Shown here piece by piece: positions 1 to 9,000 of a stretch of DNA of 64,000 nt. The DNA is taken from assembly GCF_000384655.1 (NCBI RefSeq), contig NZ_ARQI01000123.1:20772-84771 (forward strand), in the 5' to 3' direction. Source of the DNA: Brachyspira innocens ATCC 29796 (GTDB lineage: Bacteria; Spirochaetota; Brachyspiria; Brachyspirales; Brachyspiraceae). The stretch's first letter is position 1; the number at the start of each line of letters is the position of its first letter. The notes under the pieces are model-generated. The model saw only the letters and a program-made list of their open reading frames with translations. It had not been told where the DNA came from and did not search any database. Both the position numbers and the translations under genes were made by a program.

Positions 1-514
1 TTTCTTCTTCTTCCCATTTGGCTTCAAAATCAAGTATATCTTTTACAATAGTTTTATCTATAGGCTTGTACTCAAAATCATTTTTTATAAATTGATTATA
101 CAGATTCTTCTTATTATGGAATTTTTTTCCTGAAAGTGTAACTAGTTCATTAAAATCGTATAAATATTCCCATTCATCTCTGCTTTCTTTTACTTTTATT
201 TTAGTAGTTTTCTCCCAAAATAAAGCAAGTTCCTTTGGTATTCTTATAACAGCTTCTCCTGATATTTCGCAAGGTCCCATATCATTGCAGAAATCAGTAT
301 TAAACCAATCTCCCACAGGTGCCCAGTAAGTAATGTATGGTGATTTCTGTCTTATCCAAACTAGCTTTTCTGTAAATGCCCACTCAAGCATATATATATC
401 TTTAAGTCCTAGAAGATTCATAAATGTGTAATCTGCTGATTGTTCTGGTGTTATAGAAAAATATTTATGATAAAGTTCTTGTTTATCTAAACTAATAGGC
501 TCAAAATTAAGCAT
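1..514 (-). CDS. DUF2156 domain protein, C-terminal end outside window
   Basis: Reading the minus strand from an ATG at 514 gives an open frame that runs off the left edge after about 171 codons. The start follows an AAAGGAT Shine-Dalgarno-like stretch. The product begins MLNFEPISLDKQELYHKYF and contains the stretch SGKKFHNKKNLYN, which matches the conserved core of the DUF2156 (phosphatidylglycerol lysyltransferase C-terminal, GNAT-like) family as I know it. Proteins of this family without membrane segments are of unsettled function; some are thought to transfer aminoacyl groups. No membrane segment is visible in the part present. The C-terminal part is missing only because the window starts here. 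Confidence 0.8.
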   Translation of the reverse strand, partial: MLNFEPISLDKQELYHKYFSITPEQSADYTFMNLLGLKDIYMLEWAFTEKLVWIRQKSPYITYWAPVGDWFNTDFCNDMGPCEISGEAVIRIPKELALFWEKTTKIKVKESRDEWEYLYDFNELVTLSGKKFHNKKNLYNQFIKNDFEYKPIDKTIVKDILDFEAKWEEEE

Positions 515-579
515 ATATTTTTATCCTTTTTTAATTTTATTGACTATATATTATATATTAAAATTCATTAATGTAAATG

Positions 580-1134
580 CTATAATATCAATTTACCAAT
601 TTCAAATGCTTTATTTAATTCTTCCTTTCCTTTAATATCGCCTATATTAAATACTCCTCCTGCTATTAAATATCCTAAATCTTTCCAGCCTAGATAATTT
701 AAAAGATATTTATAGTATTCTATTACAGGTTTAGAATTATTTTCATCATTTCCTTCTGCCGCCATAAGCATGATGCATTCTTTGTACGGCGTTTTATAAT
801 TAGGGTCTATTTCTGTAACTGCAAATAATCTGTCTATTGCAGTTTTTAATTGTGAACTGAAAGCCCAATAATACATAGGTGAAGCTAGTACTAATATATC
901 TGCTTCTTTATAGTGCGGATATATTTTTAGCATATCATCTTTTTGTGTGCAAGGACTTTCTTTATCTTTTCCTCCTTTTAAGCAGCCTTTACAGCCATGT
1001 ATATTCATTTTATCTAAATCGAATTTTATTATATTATTTCCGTTAAGTTTTGCTCCTTTAATAAACTCTTCTATTAATGCTTCAGTATTACCGTTTGGTC
1101 TTGGGCTTCCGTTTAATATTAGTATTTTTTTCAT
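580..1134 (-). CDS. Flavodoxin-fold NAD(P)H-dependent FMN reductase-like protein
   Basis: 184 residues, the normal size for this family. The N-terminus MKKILILNGSPRPNGNT is the FMN phosphate-binding loop (GSPRxxGNT) of iron-sulfur flavoproteins and NADPH-dependent FMN reductases, and SPMYYWAFSSQLKTAIDR (about residue 85-103) is the second flavin-contact loop. A cysteine pair in GCKGCLKGG (about 48-56) resembles the flavodoxin-like iron-sulfur flavoprotein group. It probably reduces a quinone, nitro compound or other small acceptor in the cytoplasm. The gene is divergent from an HxlR regulator, a pairing that is very common and suggests induction by an electrophile or redox stress. The exact substrate cannot be told from the sequence. 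Confidence 0.9.
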   Translation of the reverse strand: MKKILILNGSPRPNGNTEALIEEFIKGAKLNGNNIIKFDLDKMNIHGCKGCLKGGKDKESPCTQKDDMLKIYPHYKEADILVLASPMYYWAFSSQLKTAIDRLFAVTEIDPNYKTPYKECIMLMAAEGNDENNSKPVIEYYKYLLNYLGWKDLGYLIAGGVFNIGDIKGKEELNKAFEIGKLIL

Positions 1135-1171
1135 TTTTTAACTCCTTTTACTATAAATTGTTATTGATATT

Positions 1172-1230
1172 ATTATTATAGTATTATATATTGGTATAAT
1201 CAAGTACTAACAAAAATGTTATATACTAAC
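1172..1230. promoter_or_regulatory. Overlapping divergent promoters with two TACTAAC repeats
   Basis: Minus-strand promoter for the oxidoreductase: -35 TTGATT at 1198-1203 and -10 TATAAT at 1175-1180, spacer 17. Plus-strand promoter for the regulator: TGGTATAAT, an extended -10 at 1192-1200. The two therefore overlap. Direct repeats TACTAAC at 1205-1211 and 1224-1230, 19 bp apart, lie just after the plus -10 and just before the minus -35, a fitting place for the HxlR protein to bind and control both genes. Confidence 0.6.
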
Positions 1231-1256
1231 TATAAGTAAAGTAAAAGGATAGTTTC

Positions 1257-1589
1257 ATGCCAAAAGAGAGTTTGAAAGAAAAATATATGGAAGATACAGG
1301 TTTTGCCTATACTATGTCATTGATATCTGGTAAGTATAAGATGATAATATTATATATATTGTCAGAATTAAAAGTTGTAAGATATAATGAATTGAAAAGA
1401 ATAATATCAGGAATATCACATAAAACATTGAGTTTAACTTTAAAAGAGTTAGAAAAAGACGATTTAGTAAGTAGAAAAGAGTATCCTCAAATACCGCCTA
1501 AAGTAGAGTATAGTCTTTCAAAAAGAGGAAAATCTTTAATACCAATACTGGATGCTATATGTGTATGGGGCGAAAAAAACAGAAAATAG
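1257..1589 (+). CDS. HxlR family winged-helix transcriptional regulator
   Basis: 110 residues, typical for HxlR regulators. The pattern SLISGKYKMIILYIL (about 20-35), then GISHKTLSLTLKELEKDDLVSRKEYPQ with the recognition helix and wing, then YSLSKRGKSLIPIL is the HxlR signature. It starts at an ATG behind AAAGGATA. It is transcribed away from the flavodoxin-like oxidoreductase with 122 bp between them, so it most likely controls that gene and itself. No cysteine stands at the usual sensing position near the N-terminus, so the signal is unknown. It ends 4 bp before the stop of the convergent SRPBCC gene. Confidence 0.92.
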   Translation: MPKESLKEKYMEDTGFAYTMSLISGKYKMIILYILSELKVVRYNELKRIISGISHKTLSLTLKELEKDDLVSRKEYPQIPPKVEYSLSKRGKSLIPILDAICVWGEKNRK

Positions 1590-1609
1590 TTAATTATTTT
1601 CTATTTTTA
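1581..1609. terminator. Bidirectional terminator overlapping two stop codons
   Basis: AGAAAATA at 1581-1588 pairs with TATTTTCT at 1595-1602 around a 6-nt loop, with a T-rich run after it and an A-rich run before it. It spans the stop codons of both convergent genes. The stem is all but AT-only, so strength is uncertain. Confidence 0.5.
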
Positions 1610-2124
1610 TTAATGAAGTTTCTTAGTCTTCTAAAAAAGTCGCTTTTACCATTTTCATCTATAAGAACATATTTTAACATAAATCTTAAATATGGGTGGT
1701 ATACGTACAATGTTTCTTTTATAGTCATTCTAGTTCCGCCATTTTCAGCATCTTCTAGTATATAAGTCCATAAAGCTGTAAATTCATTTTCAGTTTTTAC
1801 TATAGATATTTCACTGTTTTCTACTCTTCTTACTTCTATTAATTCCTGATATGTTCTTCTATTTGAATATGTCTGCATTATTTTTAGTTTATTTCCTTCT
1901 AATTTTTCAACACGTACTATGGATATATATTTAAGCCAAGCAGGATAATTTTCGTAGTCTATTAGAAGATGATATAATTCATTTCTTGGTATATCAAATA
2001 CCTGAGTTTTTTCTTTAGAAAAAGAAGGCGGCATTCTTTTTCCTATAACAGTTGGAAGAAATATCATAATTGCCATTAATATAAGCGGTAATATTATAAA
2101 TATAGGTATTAAATATAATAACAT
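1594..2124 (-). CDS. SRPBCC family protein with N-terminal membrane anchor
   Basis: 176 residues. Residues 1-28 form one hydrophobic segment (LLYLIPIFIILPLILMAIMIFLPTVIG), followed by a START/polyketide-cyclase-like (SRPBCC) domain: FDIPRNELYHLLIDYENYPAWLKYISIVRVE is the typical opening of the helix-grip fold, and GGTRMTIKETLYV is a later strand. Proteins like this bind a hydrophobic ligand; nothing in the sequence names it. The start overlaps the stop of the upstream AI-2E-family gene by one base, so the two are translated from one message and may act together at the membrane. Confidence 0.8.
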   Translation of the reverse strand: MLLYLIPIFIILPLILMAIMIFLPTVIGKRMPPSFSKEKTQVFDIPRNELYHLLIDYENYPAWLKYISIVRVEKLEGNKLKIMQTYSNRRTYQELIEVRRVENSEISIVKTENEFTALWTYILEDAENGGTRMTIKETLYVYHPYLRFMLKYVLIDENGKSDFFRRLRNFINKNRK

Positions 2125-3431
2125 TATTTTCCTCTTTTAGTTAAAGTATAAAATTTTGAATGATAGTATTTATTAAAAAAGTTCTGAACCACTAATAAAA
2201 CAATTCCGCAGAATGGTACAGAGAATAATATTCCTAAAAATCCGAATAATACTCCTCCTATAATGGTACTAAACATTACAGCTATAGGGTGTATTTTAAC
2301 AGATTTACCAAGTATTTTTGGCGCCATTAATCCAGAATCTAGTATTTGTACAAAACCAAATATTATGCATATTTTTAAAGCCCCATGCCACCATATATTT
2401 TCTGTAATAATGCCTGCTAATAGGGCAGTTATAAATGCAGCAAATGGTCCTATAAAAGGGATATAGTTAAGAAGTCCTCTTAATAAAGCTAAAATAAAAG
2501 CGTATTTTGTATTAGTTACAGATAAAAGTATATAGCTTATTATAAAAAATGAGAGAGCAAGTATAGTCATTCCTCTTACATAACCGTTAATAATGGAATT
2601 AGATTTTTTTATTATTTCGTTTATAGAAGTCTGCCATCTCATAGGTATTATTTTTATAATTTTTGATTTAATATTCTGAAAATCAAGCATCAAATAAAAA
2701 GTTACAAAAGGAAGTATTACAAAGTATGAAAATATTACACTAAATATTGTAGTTAAACTTGAAATGTTCTGAAATCTGAAATCTATCATTTTTTTATATA
2801 TTAGCGTGAATATTCCGTCACTTCCAAATAAAAAATCTTTTATAGAAGCAGCATCTATTGCCATATCAATATCAAAACTTTTTCCTATGGATTTATTCAA
2901 TTTATCTGATATTGAAATTAATAGTGATGAAATAGAGTTGTATATTTTATCTACATACTGCGGAAGACTTCTTAATATTATTTCCATCTCTTCTATAGTT
3001 CTAGGCAGTATAAATACAAAAAATATTACAGCAATTATAATAAGCGGAATAAAAATAAAAAGTACAGCTACTATTCTTGGAATTTTTGTCTGCATTTTTG
3101 TTATAAGAGGATCGAACATATATGCAATAAATATACCCCATATAAAAGGAGCCACTAAATAACCAGCTTCTTTAATTACCCATAAAGTAAAGAGACATAA
3201 TATCAAAAATATAGAAGTTTTAGCCCATATATATCTCCAAAATGGGATTAATGCTGCTATTAGAACAATAAATAATATAATAGGGTTTATAATTTCTCTA
3301 ATTAAATAGCAAAAATAAAAAAAAGCACTTGATATTATCAAAACTAATAATATCTCTCCGCCGTTTACTAGTATTTTATTATGAGTTAATGAATTATTAT
3401 TTTTATCTTTATCAAAAAAGTTGTTATTCAT
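2124..3431 (-). CDS. AI-2E family transporter (YdiK/TqsA-like membrane protein)
   Basis: 435 residues with about eight hydrophobic segments and the family hallmark near the C-terminus: LRGLLNYIPFIGPFAAFITALLAG followed by a G-rich helix (GGVLFGFLGILFSVPFCGI). The central soluble part (about 150-230) carries the long helices typical of this family. Members export autoinducer-2, Na+/H+ or other small solutes; the family name alone does not prove AI-2 transport, and no luxS is visible in the window. The N-terminal 25 residues are Asn-rich and cytoplasmic. It is the first gene of a two-gene operon with the SRPBCC protein. Confidence 0.88.
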   Translation of the reverse strand: MNNNFFDKDKNNNSLTHNKILVNGGEILLVLIISSAFFYFCYLIREIINPIILFIVLIAALIPFWRYIWAKTSIFLILCLFTLWVIKEAGYLVAPFIWGIFIAYMFDPLITKMQTKIPRIVAVLFIFIPLIIIAVIFFVFILPRTIEEMEIILRSLPQYVDKIYNSISSLLISISDKLNKSIGKSFDIDMAIDAASIKDFLFGSDGIFTLIYKKMIDFRFQNISSLTTIFSVIFSYFVILPFVTFYLMLDFQNIKSKIIKIIPMRWQTSINEIIKKSNSIINGYVRGMTILALSFFIISYILLSVTNTKYAFILALLRGLLNYIPFIGPFAAFITALLAGIITENIWWHGALKICIIFGFVQILDSGLMAPKILGKSVKIHPIAVMFSTIIGGVLFGFLGILFSVPFCGIVLLVVQNFFNKYYHSKFYTLTKRGK

Positions 3432-3528
3432 AAAATTATTTCTGTATTTTTATTTTCTATATATTATAGTAGAATAAGGTTTTTTACAACATATTTTTAA
3501 AAAATATTATTATTTTTTAAAAAAAGGC

Positions 3529-3556
3529 TTGTTATTTTTTTTAATTATGGTATAAT
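3529..3556 (+). promoter_or_regulatory. Promoter of the tRNA-Ile/tRNA-Ala unit
   Basis: -35 TTGTTA at 3529-3534, 16-bp spacer, -10 TATAAT at 3551-3556 preceded by TGG (extended -10). It lies 26 bp before the first tRNA base. Consensus-level match for the housekeeping sigma factor. Confidence 0.75.
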
Positions 3557-3582
3557 CTAATCCATATCGTTGATGATTAAAA

Positions 3583-3656
3583 GGGCCTGTAGCTCAGATG
3601 GCTAGAGCGTTCGACTGATAATCGAAAGGTCGGTGGTTCAATTCCTCCCAGGCCCA
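3583..3656 (+). tRNA. tRNA-Ile (GAT)
   Basis: Acceptor arms GGGCCTG (3583-3589) and CAGGCCC (3649-3655), D-arm GCTC/GAGC, anticodon stem TTCGA/TCGAA with loop CTGATAA giving anticodon GAT, then T-loop TTCAATT. The 3' CCA is not encoded (A, then CAC follows). The T-stem GGTGG/CCTCC contains a T-T mismatch at its middle pair, which is unusual but the rest folds cleanly. Confidence 0.95.
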
Positions 3657-3685
3657 CACGCTCAGGTTCTTTATAATACATATAC

Positions 3686-3759
3686 GGGGGTTTAGCTCAG
3701 TTTGGGAGAGCGACTGCCTTGCACGCAGTAGGTCGTGGGTTCGATCCCCATAACCTCCA
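3686..3759 (+). tRNA. tRNA-Ala (TGC)
   Basis: Acceptor arms GGGGGTT (3686-3692) and AACCTCC (3752-3758) with one G-T pair, D-arm GCTC/GAGC, anticodon stem ACTGC/GCAGT with loop CTTGCAC giving anticodon TGC, T-loop TTCGATC. CCA is not encoded. It follows tRNA-Ile by 29 bp with no promoter between, so both are cut from one transcript. Confidence 0.96.
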
Positions 3760-3769
3760 CATCTTTATA

Positions 3770-3806
3770 AAACTATTCTTAAATCATTAAGGATAGTTTT
3801 TGTTTT
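3770..3806 (+). terminator. Rho-independent terminator of the tRNA unit
   Basis: A 13-bp stem (3770-3782 with 3787-3799, one T-G pair, 4-nt loop ATCA) followed by TTTTTGTTTT. Well formed and placed right after tRNA-Ala. Confidence 0.9.
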
Positions 3807-3846
3807 ATTAACATATATTATATCATCTAAATTACAGGAGGTGTTT

Positions 3847-4194
3847 ATGATGAAAAATATTATACTAATACCATTAATTATAATATCTGTTTTATTAATA
3901 CCATATAATAAACTATATCCCCTCACTCAAGATGAAGAAACTTTTTTAGATGCGGCTATATTCGGTGATGAAGATGTTATAGAAAAAATTATTGCTAAAA
4001 ATATTAATGTTAATGTACAAGATGATGTAGGAAATACAGCTCTTATATTAGCATGTATGGAAGGGCATATAAAAGTTGTAGAGTTATTAATTAAAGCAAA
4101 TGCTGATAAGTCTATAGTAAATAAACATGGTAATGATGCTTTATTCTATGCTAAGCAAAAAAATTATAATGATATAATTAAGTTAATGGAGTAA
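3847..4194 (+). CDS. Small exported ankyrin-repeat protein
   Basis: About 115 residues. Residues 1-25 are a hydrophobic signal sequence (MKNIILIPLIIISVLLIPY), then about three ankyrin repeats: DEETFLDAAIFGDEDVIEKII, the consensus-like DVGNTALILACMEGHIKVVELLI, and KHGNDALFYAKQKNYNDIIKLM. The open frame begins at a GTG at 3841, but that codon is part of the AGGAGG ribosome-binding site (3836-3841), so translation must begin at the ATG at 3847 or 3850; both fit the spacing. Ankyrin repeats bind proteins. A second exported ankyrin protein lies at 37.3 kb, which suggests a family in this genome. Confidence 0.85.
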   Translation: MMKNIILIPLIIISVLLIPYNKLYPLTQDEETFLDAAIFGDEDVIEKIIAKNINVNVQDDVGNTALILACMEGHIKVVELLIKANADKSIVNKHGNDALFYAKQKNYNDIIKLME

Positions 4195-4205
4195 AATATT
4201 TAGTT

Positions 4206-5978
4206 TTAAAAAATTAGCTCTTCATTTTCTTCTTCAAGTACATAGTTTGTAATAATGATTATTTCATCTTTATTATCTAACATGCAGTCATTATTCGGAT
4301 TGATAATAACATCATTATATCTTTTTACCCCAATGATAATAACCTTTTTTCTAAGCAAGTACAAATAAACATCTTTAAAACTTTTTGATTCATTAAAATA
4401 ATCGGAGTAGGGCGACATTATTATATCTTTTCCATTCTTACTTAAAAGCCCGTAGAAAATATACAATATATTTGAACTTATAGAAGCCTGAGCCATAAGC
4501 ATACCTATTAATTTACCGCTTACTATAAAATCTCTCACATCATCAGAATATATTAAATTCCTTTTTTGTATAGAGTTTAATAAAGAAAGTATTGCTATAT
4601 TTAAATTCTCTTTTCTTATAATCTGTCTTATGATTAAAAGTATATTAATGCTTTTAACATCAGTAAGATTATCTTCTGATATTAAAACTATTTTTGTAGT
4701 ATTTTCTTTTTTTAGTTTTTCACGCATAAACTTATATTTATTTTTTTGAGATTTTATTGAATTGTAACTAATCATACTTGTATTATGATTTTCCATATAT
4801 TCAGAAATCTCTTTTATTATTTCATCATATCTGTTTTCTTCGCATATTAATAATATATTATTTTTATATTTTATAATGCTTGGTTTTATATCAGGGTATT
4901 CTTTTATATTATCATCATTATTGTTTCTTGAAAGTATTACAAGTCTATTTTCTTTTTTTAATAAATAATCATAATTAGGTATTAACAACTGACTTCTGTC
5001 CTCTTTTGTTATACCTAGAAGTATCATACCTCTTTCAAGATATTTTAAAGCTGCATCTTCAAATTTGCAGTCATTAAAATCATGATCAGTTTCTATATAA
5101 AATACATTGCCGTCATTGGAAAATAAATCTTCATAAACATTGCTAAGCCCAGTATAAATTATACTTTGAGCTATAAGTTTGTATAATATCTCATATTTAT
5201 AAATAACATGTATAACAAAGTTTTTCTCTTCGATAGATTTTATTATTTCAATAGTATCCTCTTCATGAACTAATACACATATATTTATTTTTTTATCAAG
5301 TTCTTCTTCTTCGACTATCTTTTTTAAAGCTAGAAGTATATTTAATGACTCTGTATCATCATTATTTATTATTGATATACTTGAAGATTTTGCTATATTA
5401 AGAAGTTTAATATTTTCTATTCTGCTTGCGGAGCCTTCTCTTATTATTATATTGGTTTGTTTACTTCCTTTTATAAATGATATTCTTTTTCTTATTATAT
5501 CAACATTATGTTCGGATAGTATGATAATAGTTTTTACTTTAGCCATAATAAACTCTTCTACTATAGTTAAAGCCTCTTCACCGTATCCTAATATAATAGC
5601 ATGGTTTTTTTCCATAATAAAAGCATTACCTTTGCTTAAATTATTAATTCTATCCTGAAGAGCTTTATTAATCATAGCTATAAGAGAACCCCAGCCGCAT
5701 ACTCCTATAAAAGTTACCATAAGAAAAGTTAATACAATACCAGTACTGCCGTCTACAGAAGATATGTTTCCAGTATCTATAAACTGCATCAAACTGTCCC
5801 AAAATGCATCTTTAGGCGGATAATTAAAAAATACTATTATAAATATGGATACTATTAAAAGCAGTATTATTATTGCAAATACCAAAAGAAGTAATTGATA
5901 AAGCAGACCCTTATTAAGCATTCTATCAATTCTGTATTTTATATATTTAGGTATATCTTTTAACATAAAGCAACTCAT
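4206..5978 (-). CDS. CASTOR/POLLUX-like ion channel protein with RCK-type domains
   Basis: 590 residues. A first membrane helix (about 25-50), a short pore-like stretch (DSLMQFIDTGNISSVDGS, about 60-78) and a second helix (IVLTFLMVTFIGVCGWGSLIAM) are followed by a long cytoplasmic part with a Rossmann TrkA-N type motif, HAIILGYGEEALTIVEEF (about 127-144), and a second RCK-like half from about residue 370. This layout is that of the bacterial relatives of plant CASTOR/POLLUX cation channels, which have non-canonical filters. It likely passes cations under nucleotide or Ca2+ control. It stands alone, convergent with the ankyrin gene. Confidence 0.82.
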   Translation of the reverse strand: MSCFMLKDIPKYIKYRIDRMLNKGLLYQLLLLVFAIIILLLIVSIFIIVFFNYPPKDAFWDSLMQFIDTGNISSVDGSTGIVLTFLMVTFIGVCGWGSLIAMINKALQDRINNLSKGNAFIMEKNHAIILGYGEEALTIVEEFIMAKVKTIIILSEHNVDIIRKRISFIKGSKQTNIIIREGSASRIENIKLLNIAKSSSISIINNDDTESLNILLALKKIVEEEELDKKINICVLVHEEDTIEIIKSIEEKNFVIHVIYKYEILYKLIAQSIIYTGLSNVYEDLFSNDGNVFYIETDHDFNDCKFEDAALKYLERGMILLGITKEDRSQLLIPNYDYLLKKENRLVILSRNNNDDNIKEYPDIKPSIIKYKNNILLICEENRYDEIIKEISEYMENHNTSMISYNSIKSQKNKYKFMREKLKKENTTKIVLISEDNLTDVKSINILLIIRQIIRKENLNIAILSLLNSIQKRNLIYSDDVRDFIVSGKLIGMLMAQASISSNILYIFYGLLSKNGKDIIMSPYSDYFNESKSFKDVYLYLLRKKVIIIGVKRYNDVIINPNNDCMLDNKDEIIIITNYVLEEENEELIF

Positions 5979-6068
5979 GATTTTATTTATATAAAGATTA
6001 TACTAGAGTAAATTAAAATTGCAAAATATTTTTTATTAAAAAATATATATAAAAAATAATATATAAAA

Positions 6069-9000
6069 TTATTTCTGATAATTTATTTTTATAAGCTTCA
6101 AATCGGCAGAGATCATAAATAGAGAAGGAAGCAGTATCAATGTCAAAAGTGCAGCAAATAAAAGTCCGTAAGCCATAGACATTACCATAGGTACTATCAA
6201 ATCAGCACGTCCGCCTATACCATAAACAGTTGGAAGAAGTCCGAATATTGTAGTTACAGTTGTGAGAAATATTGCCCTAAATCTGTCTCCTGCACCTTCC
6301 ACAACGGCATTTAATACATCTTGTTTGTTATGTATATTGCCTCCTTCAAGTATTCTGTTTATTAAATCAACCATTATAATACCATTGTTTACAACAACAC
6401 CTGCAAGCCCAACTATACCAACAGCACCAACGAATGACATAGGCATTCTATGAGCTGCAAATCCTAGTATAACACCGATTATTCCAAAAGGTATTATACC
6501 AAGTATCATAAAAGGCTGAACGAATTTATTAAACTGAAGTAGAAGTATTACATATATAGCTATTATGGCAATTAAATATCCCCAAGCTATACCTATTATA
6601 GAGCCTCTTGTTTCTTTTACCTCTCCTGCAAACTCTACGCTTATATTAGGGTAATCTTTAGCTATAGAATTAAAATAATCCTGCATTGCATATGTTACTT
6701 GTATGGCAGTATTTTTTCCCTGTTCAAGGTCTGCAGTCATAGTTATAGATTTTTTACCGTTATAGTGTCTTATGCTTGACTGATTATTTGTAATGTATAT
6801 ATCTGCTATATCTTTTAATTGTATAAGTCTGTAATAGGTATTTGGTATTAAAAGATTATTAAGTACATTAGTATCATAAGTATATTTTTTATCTAAACGT
6901 ACTCTAAAGTCTAATTTATTTTCAAACTCCTGTATTGAAGTTGCTACTATTCCAGAATAAGCAGCTCTTAATTCTCTTGCCGCATATGCTACATTAACTC
7001 CGAGTTCAGACATTCTGTCATAATCAAATATTACTCTCAATTCTTCCTGTCCTATTTTATCATCATCATCGTAATTGACTACTCCGTCTAAACTTAAAAG
7101 ATGTTCTTTCATTTTATCTTTTACTTCTTTAACCATAGCAGTATCATTTCCTATTATTTTTATGTCAACTGCTTTTCCGGGGTTTATTGGAAGTTTCGTA
7201 TTAACTGTTATAAGCTCTAGTTCATCTTTTATCCCGCTTTTTTCTATAGCTGCATTTAAATCATCTGCTATATCATAGGCTATTTTTTCTCTGTTATTGG
7301 CTGGAACTAAATATATCATAGTGCCTGCAATATTATCCATCTCTTCTGATATCTCTACAGTATTTTTATCTAATTGCTTTCCAAGTAAACTATAAACTGC
7401 CACTATATCATTAGTATTTATTGTTTCATAAATGATATTTTCTACTTTTTGAAGATACTTTTCTGTTTTGTATATAGAACTTCCAACACCTGTATCTATA
7501 TTAACAACTATAACATCAGCACTTGTATCATAAACTAAAGTAAACTTTGCAAATATTGATTTTGCTATTAAAAGAGTGATAAGAAGTGTAACTATAAAAA
7601 ATATAAGAACAATATATCTAAACTTTAATGTAAATCTTAAAAACTTAACAAATGGAATTTTTAATTTATCAAATAATTTATCTTTATCAAAATCAAGCGG
7701 ATTTTTAAAATTAAATCTTTTTCTTTTATGTTCTCCAGTAAGCTCTTCTTTGGTAATTAAGTTATTAGGAAGAAGCAAAACAGCCTGAAATATACTTACT
7801 ACTAATGCCACAATAACAACTCTAGGATACTGATTAATTAATCTTCCCATAGTACCAGTAACAAATATTATAGGAGCAAATGATGCCACTGTTGTGAGAG
7901 TAGAAACAAGCATAGGCATAAATACTTCTCCCACAGCATTTTTTGTAGCTTCAAGTCCTTTTATTCCTCTTTGATGATAATTAAAAATATTCTCCGACAC
8001 TACTATAGAATTGTCCACTATCATACCAAGTACAGTTATGATTCCGCCTAGAGATATTATATTAAAAGTAATTCCAGAGTATGTCATATAAATAAGAGAA
8101 ACAGAAATAACTATAAGCATTCCAAGCGAAGTAAATATTGCACTCTTAAAATCCAAAAATATAATAAGTATTATAAATATGATGATAAAACCAGTTATAA
8201 TATTTGAAGAAACTGCATTAAGCAAGTCTGTAATAGTTCTTGAGTTATCGGCCATAGGTACTATTTCTATATTGCTTGGAATGGTAGATTTATTTTTTTC
8301 AAAATATTTATTAACATTATCAATAGTTTTTAATATATCAGCATCTTCTTTTTTTATTATATTTATAGAGTATCCATGCTTACTATTAACTCTCATATAC
8401 ACACTTTTATCAACAAATAATTCTTCAACTCTTGCAATATCTCCTATTCTTACAGGCTGTCCGTTAAATATAGAACGCACTATAACATTTGTAATAGATA
8501 ATGGGTCTTGAAATTGTCCTGTAGTAACAAGAAGTTTATTTTTATCTTCTAAGTTATCACTTTCTGAAGGCTTCATACTTCCGCTTGTAGAGCGTATATT
8601 TCTTAAAGATAATGCCTGTATGATTTCTGTTAATGAAGTATAGTATTCTCTTAATTTATAAGGGTCTGCTAATATTTGTATTTCTGGGTCTGTTCTTCCG
8701 TATACTTCTATATTTGCAACTCCGTCTACATATTTTAATTCTTTTTCAAATCTTTTAGATATATCATAAAGTTCTTTTTCACTTCCTTCCAGTCCTTCTT
8801 TAAATCTTATACCCAAATTGTATATAGGCATTCTATTTGCATTAGCTTCAAAAATTTTGATTTCTGAAACATCTTTTGATACATTAGGAGCATTCTGAAG
8901 TCTTCTAAATATTTCATCTTTTACTGGTCTTGAATCTTTTAAATTCATATCTATTCTTATAGTAAGTATGCCTGCATTTTCTATTATTATAGAATAAAAC

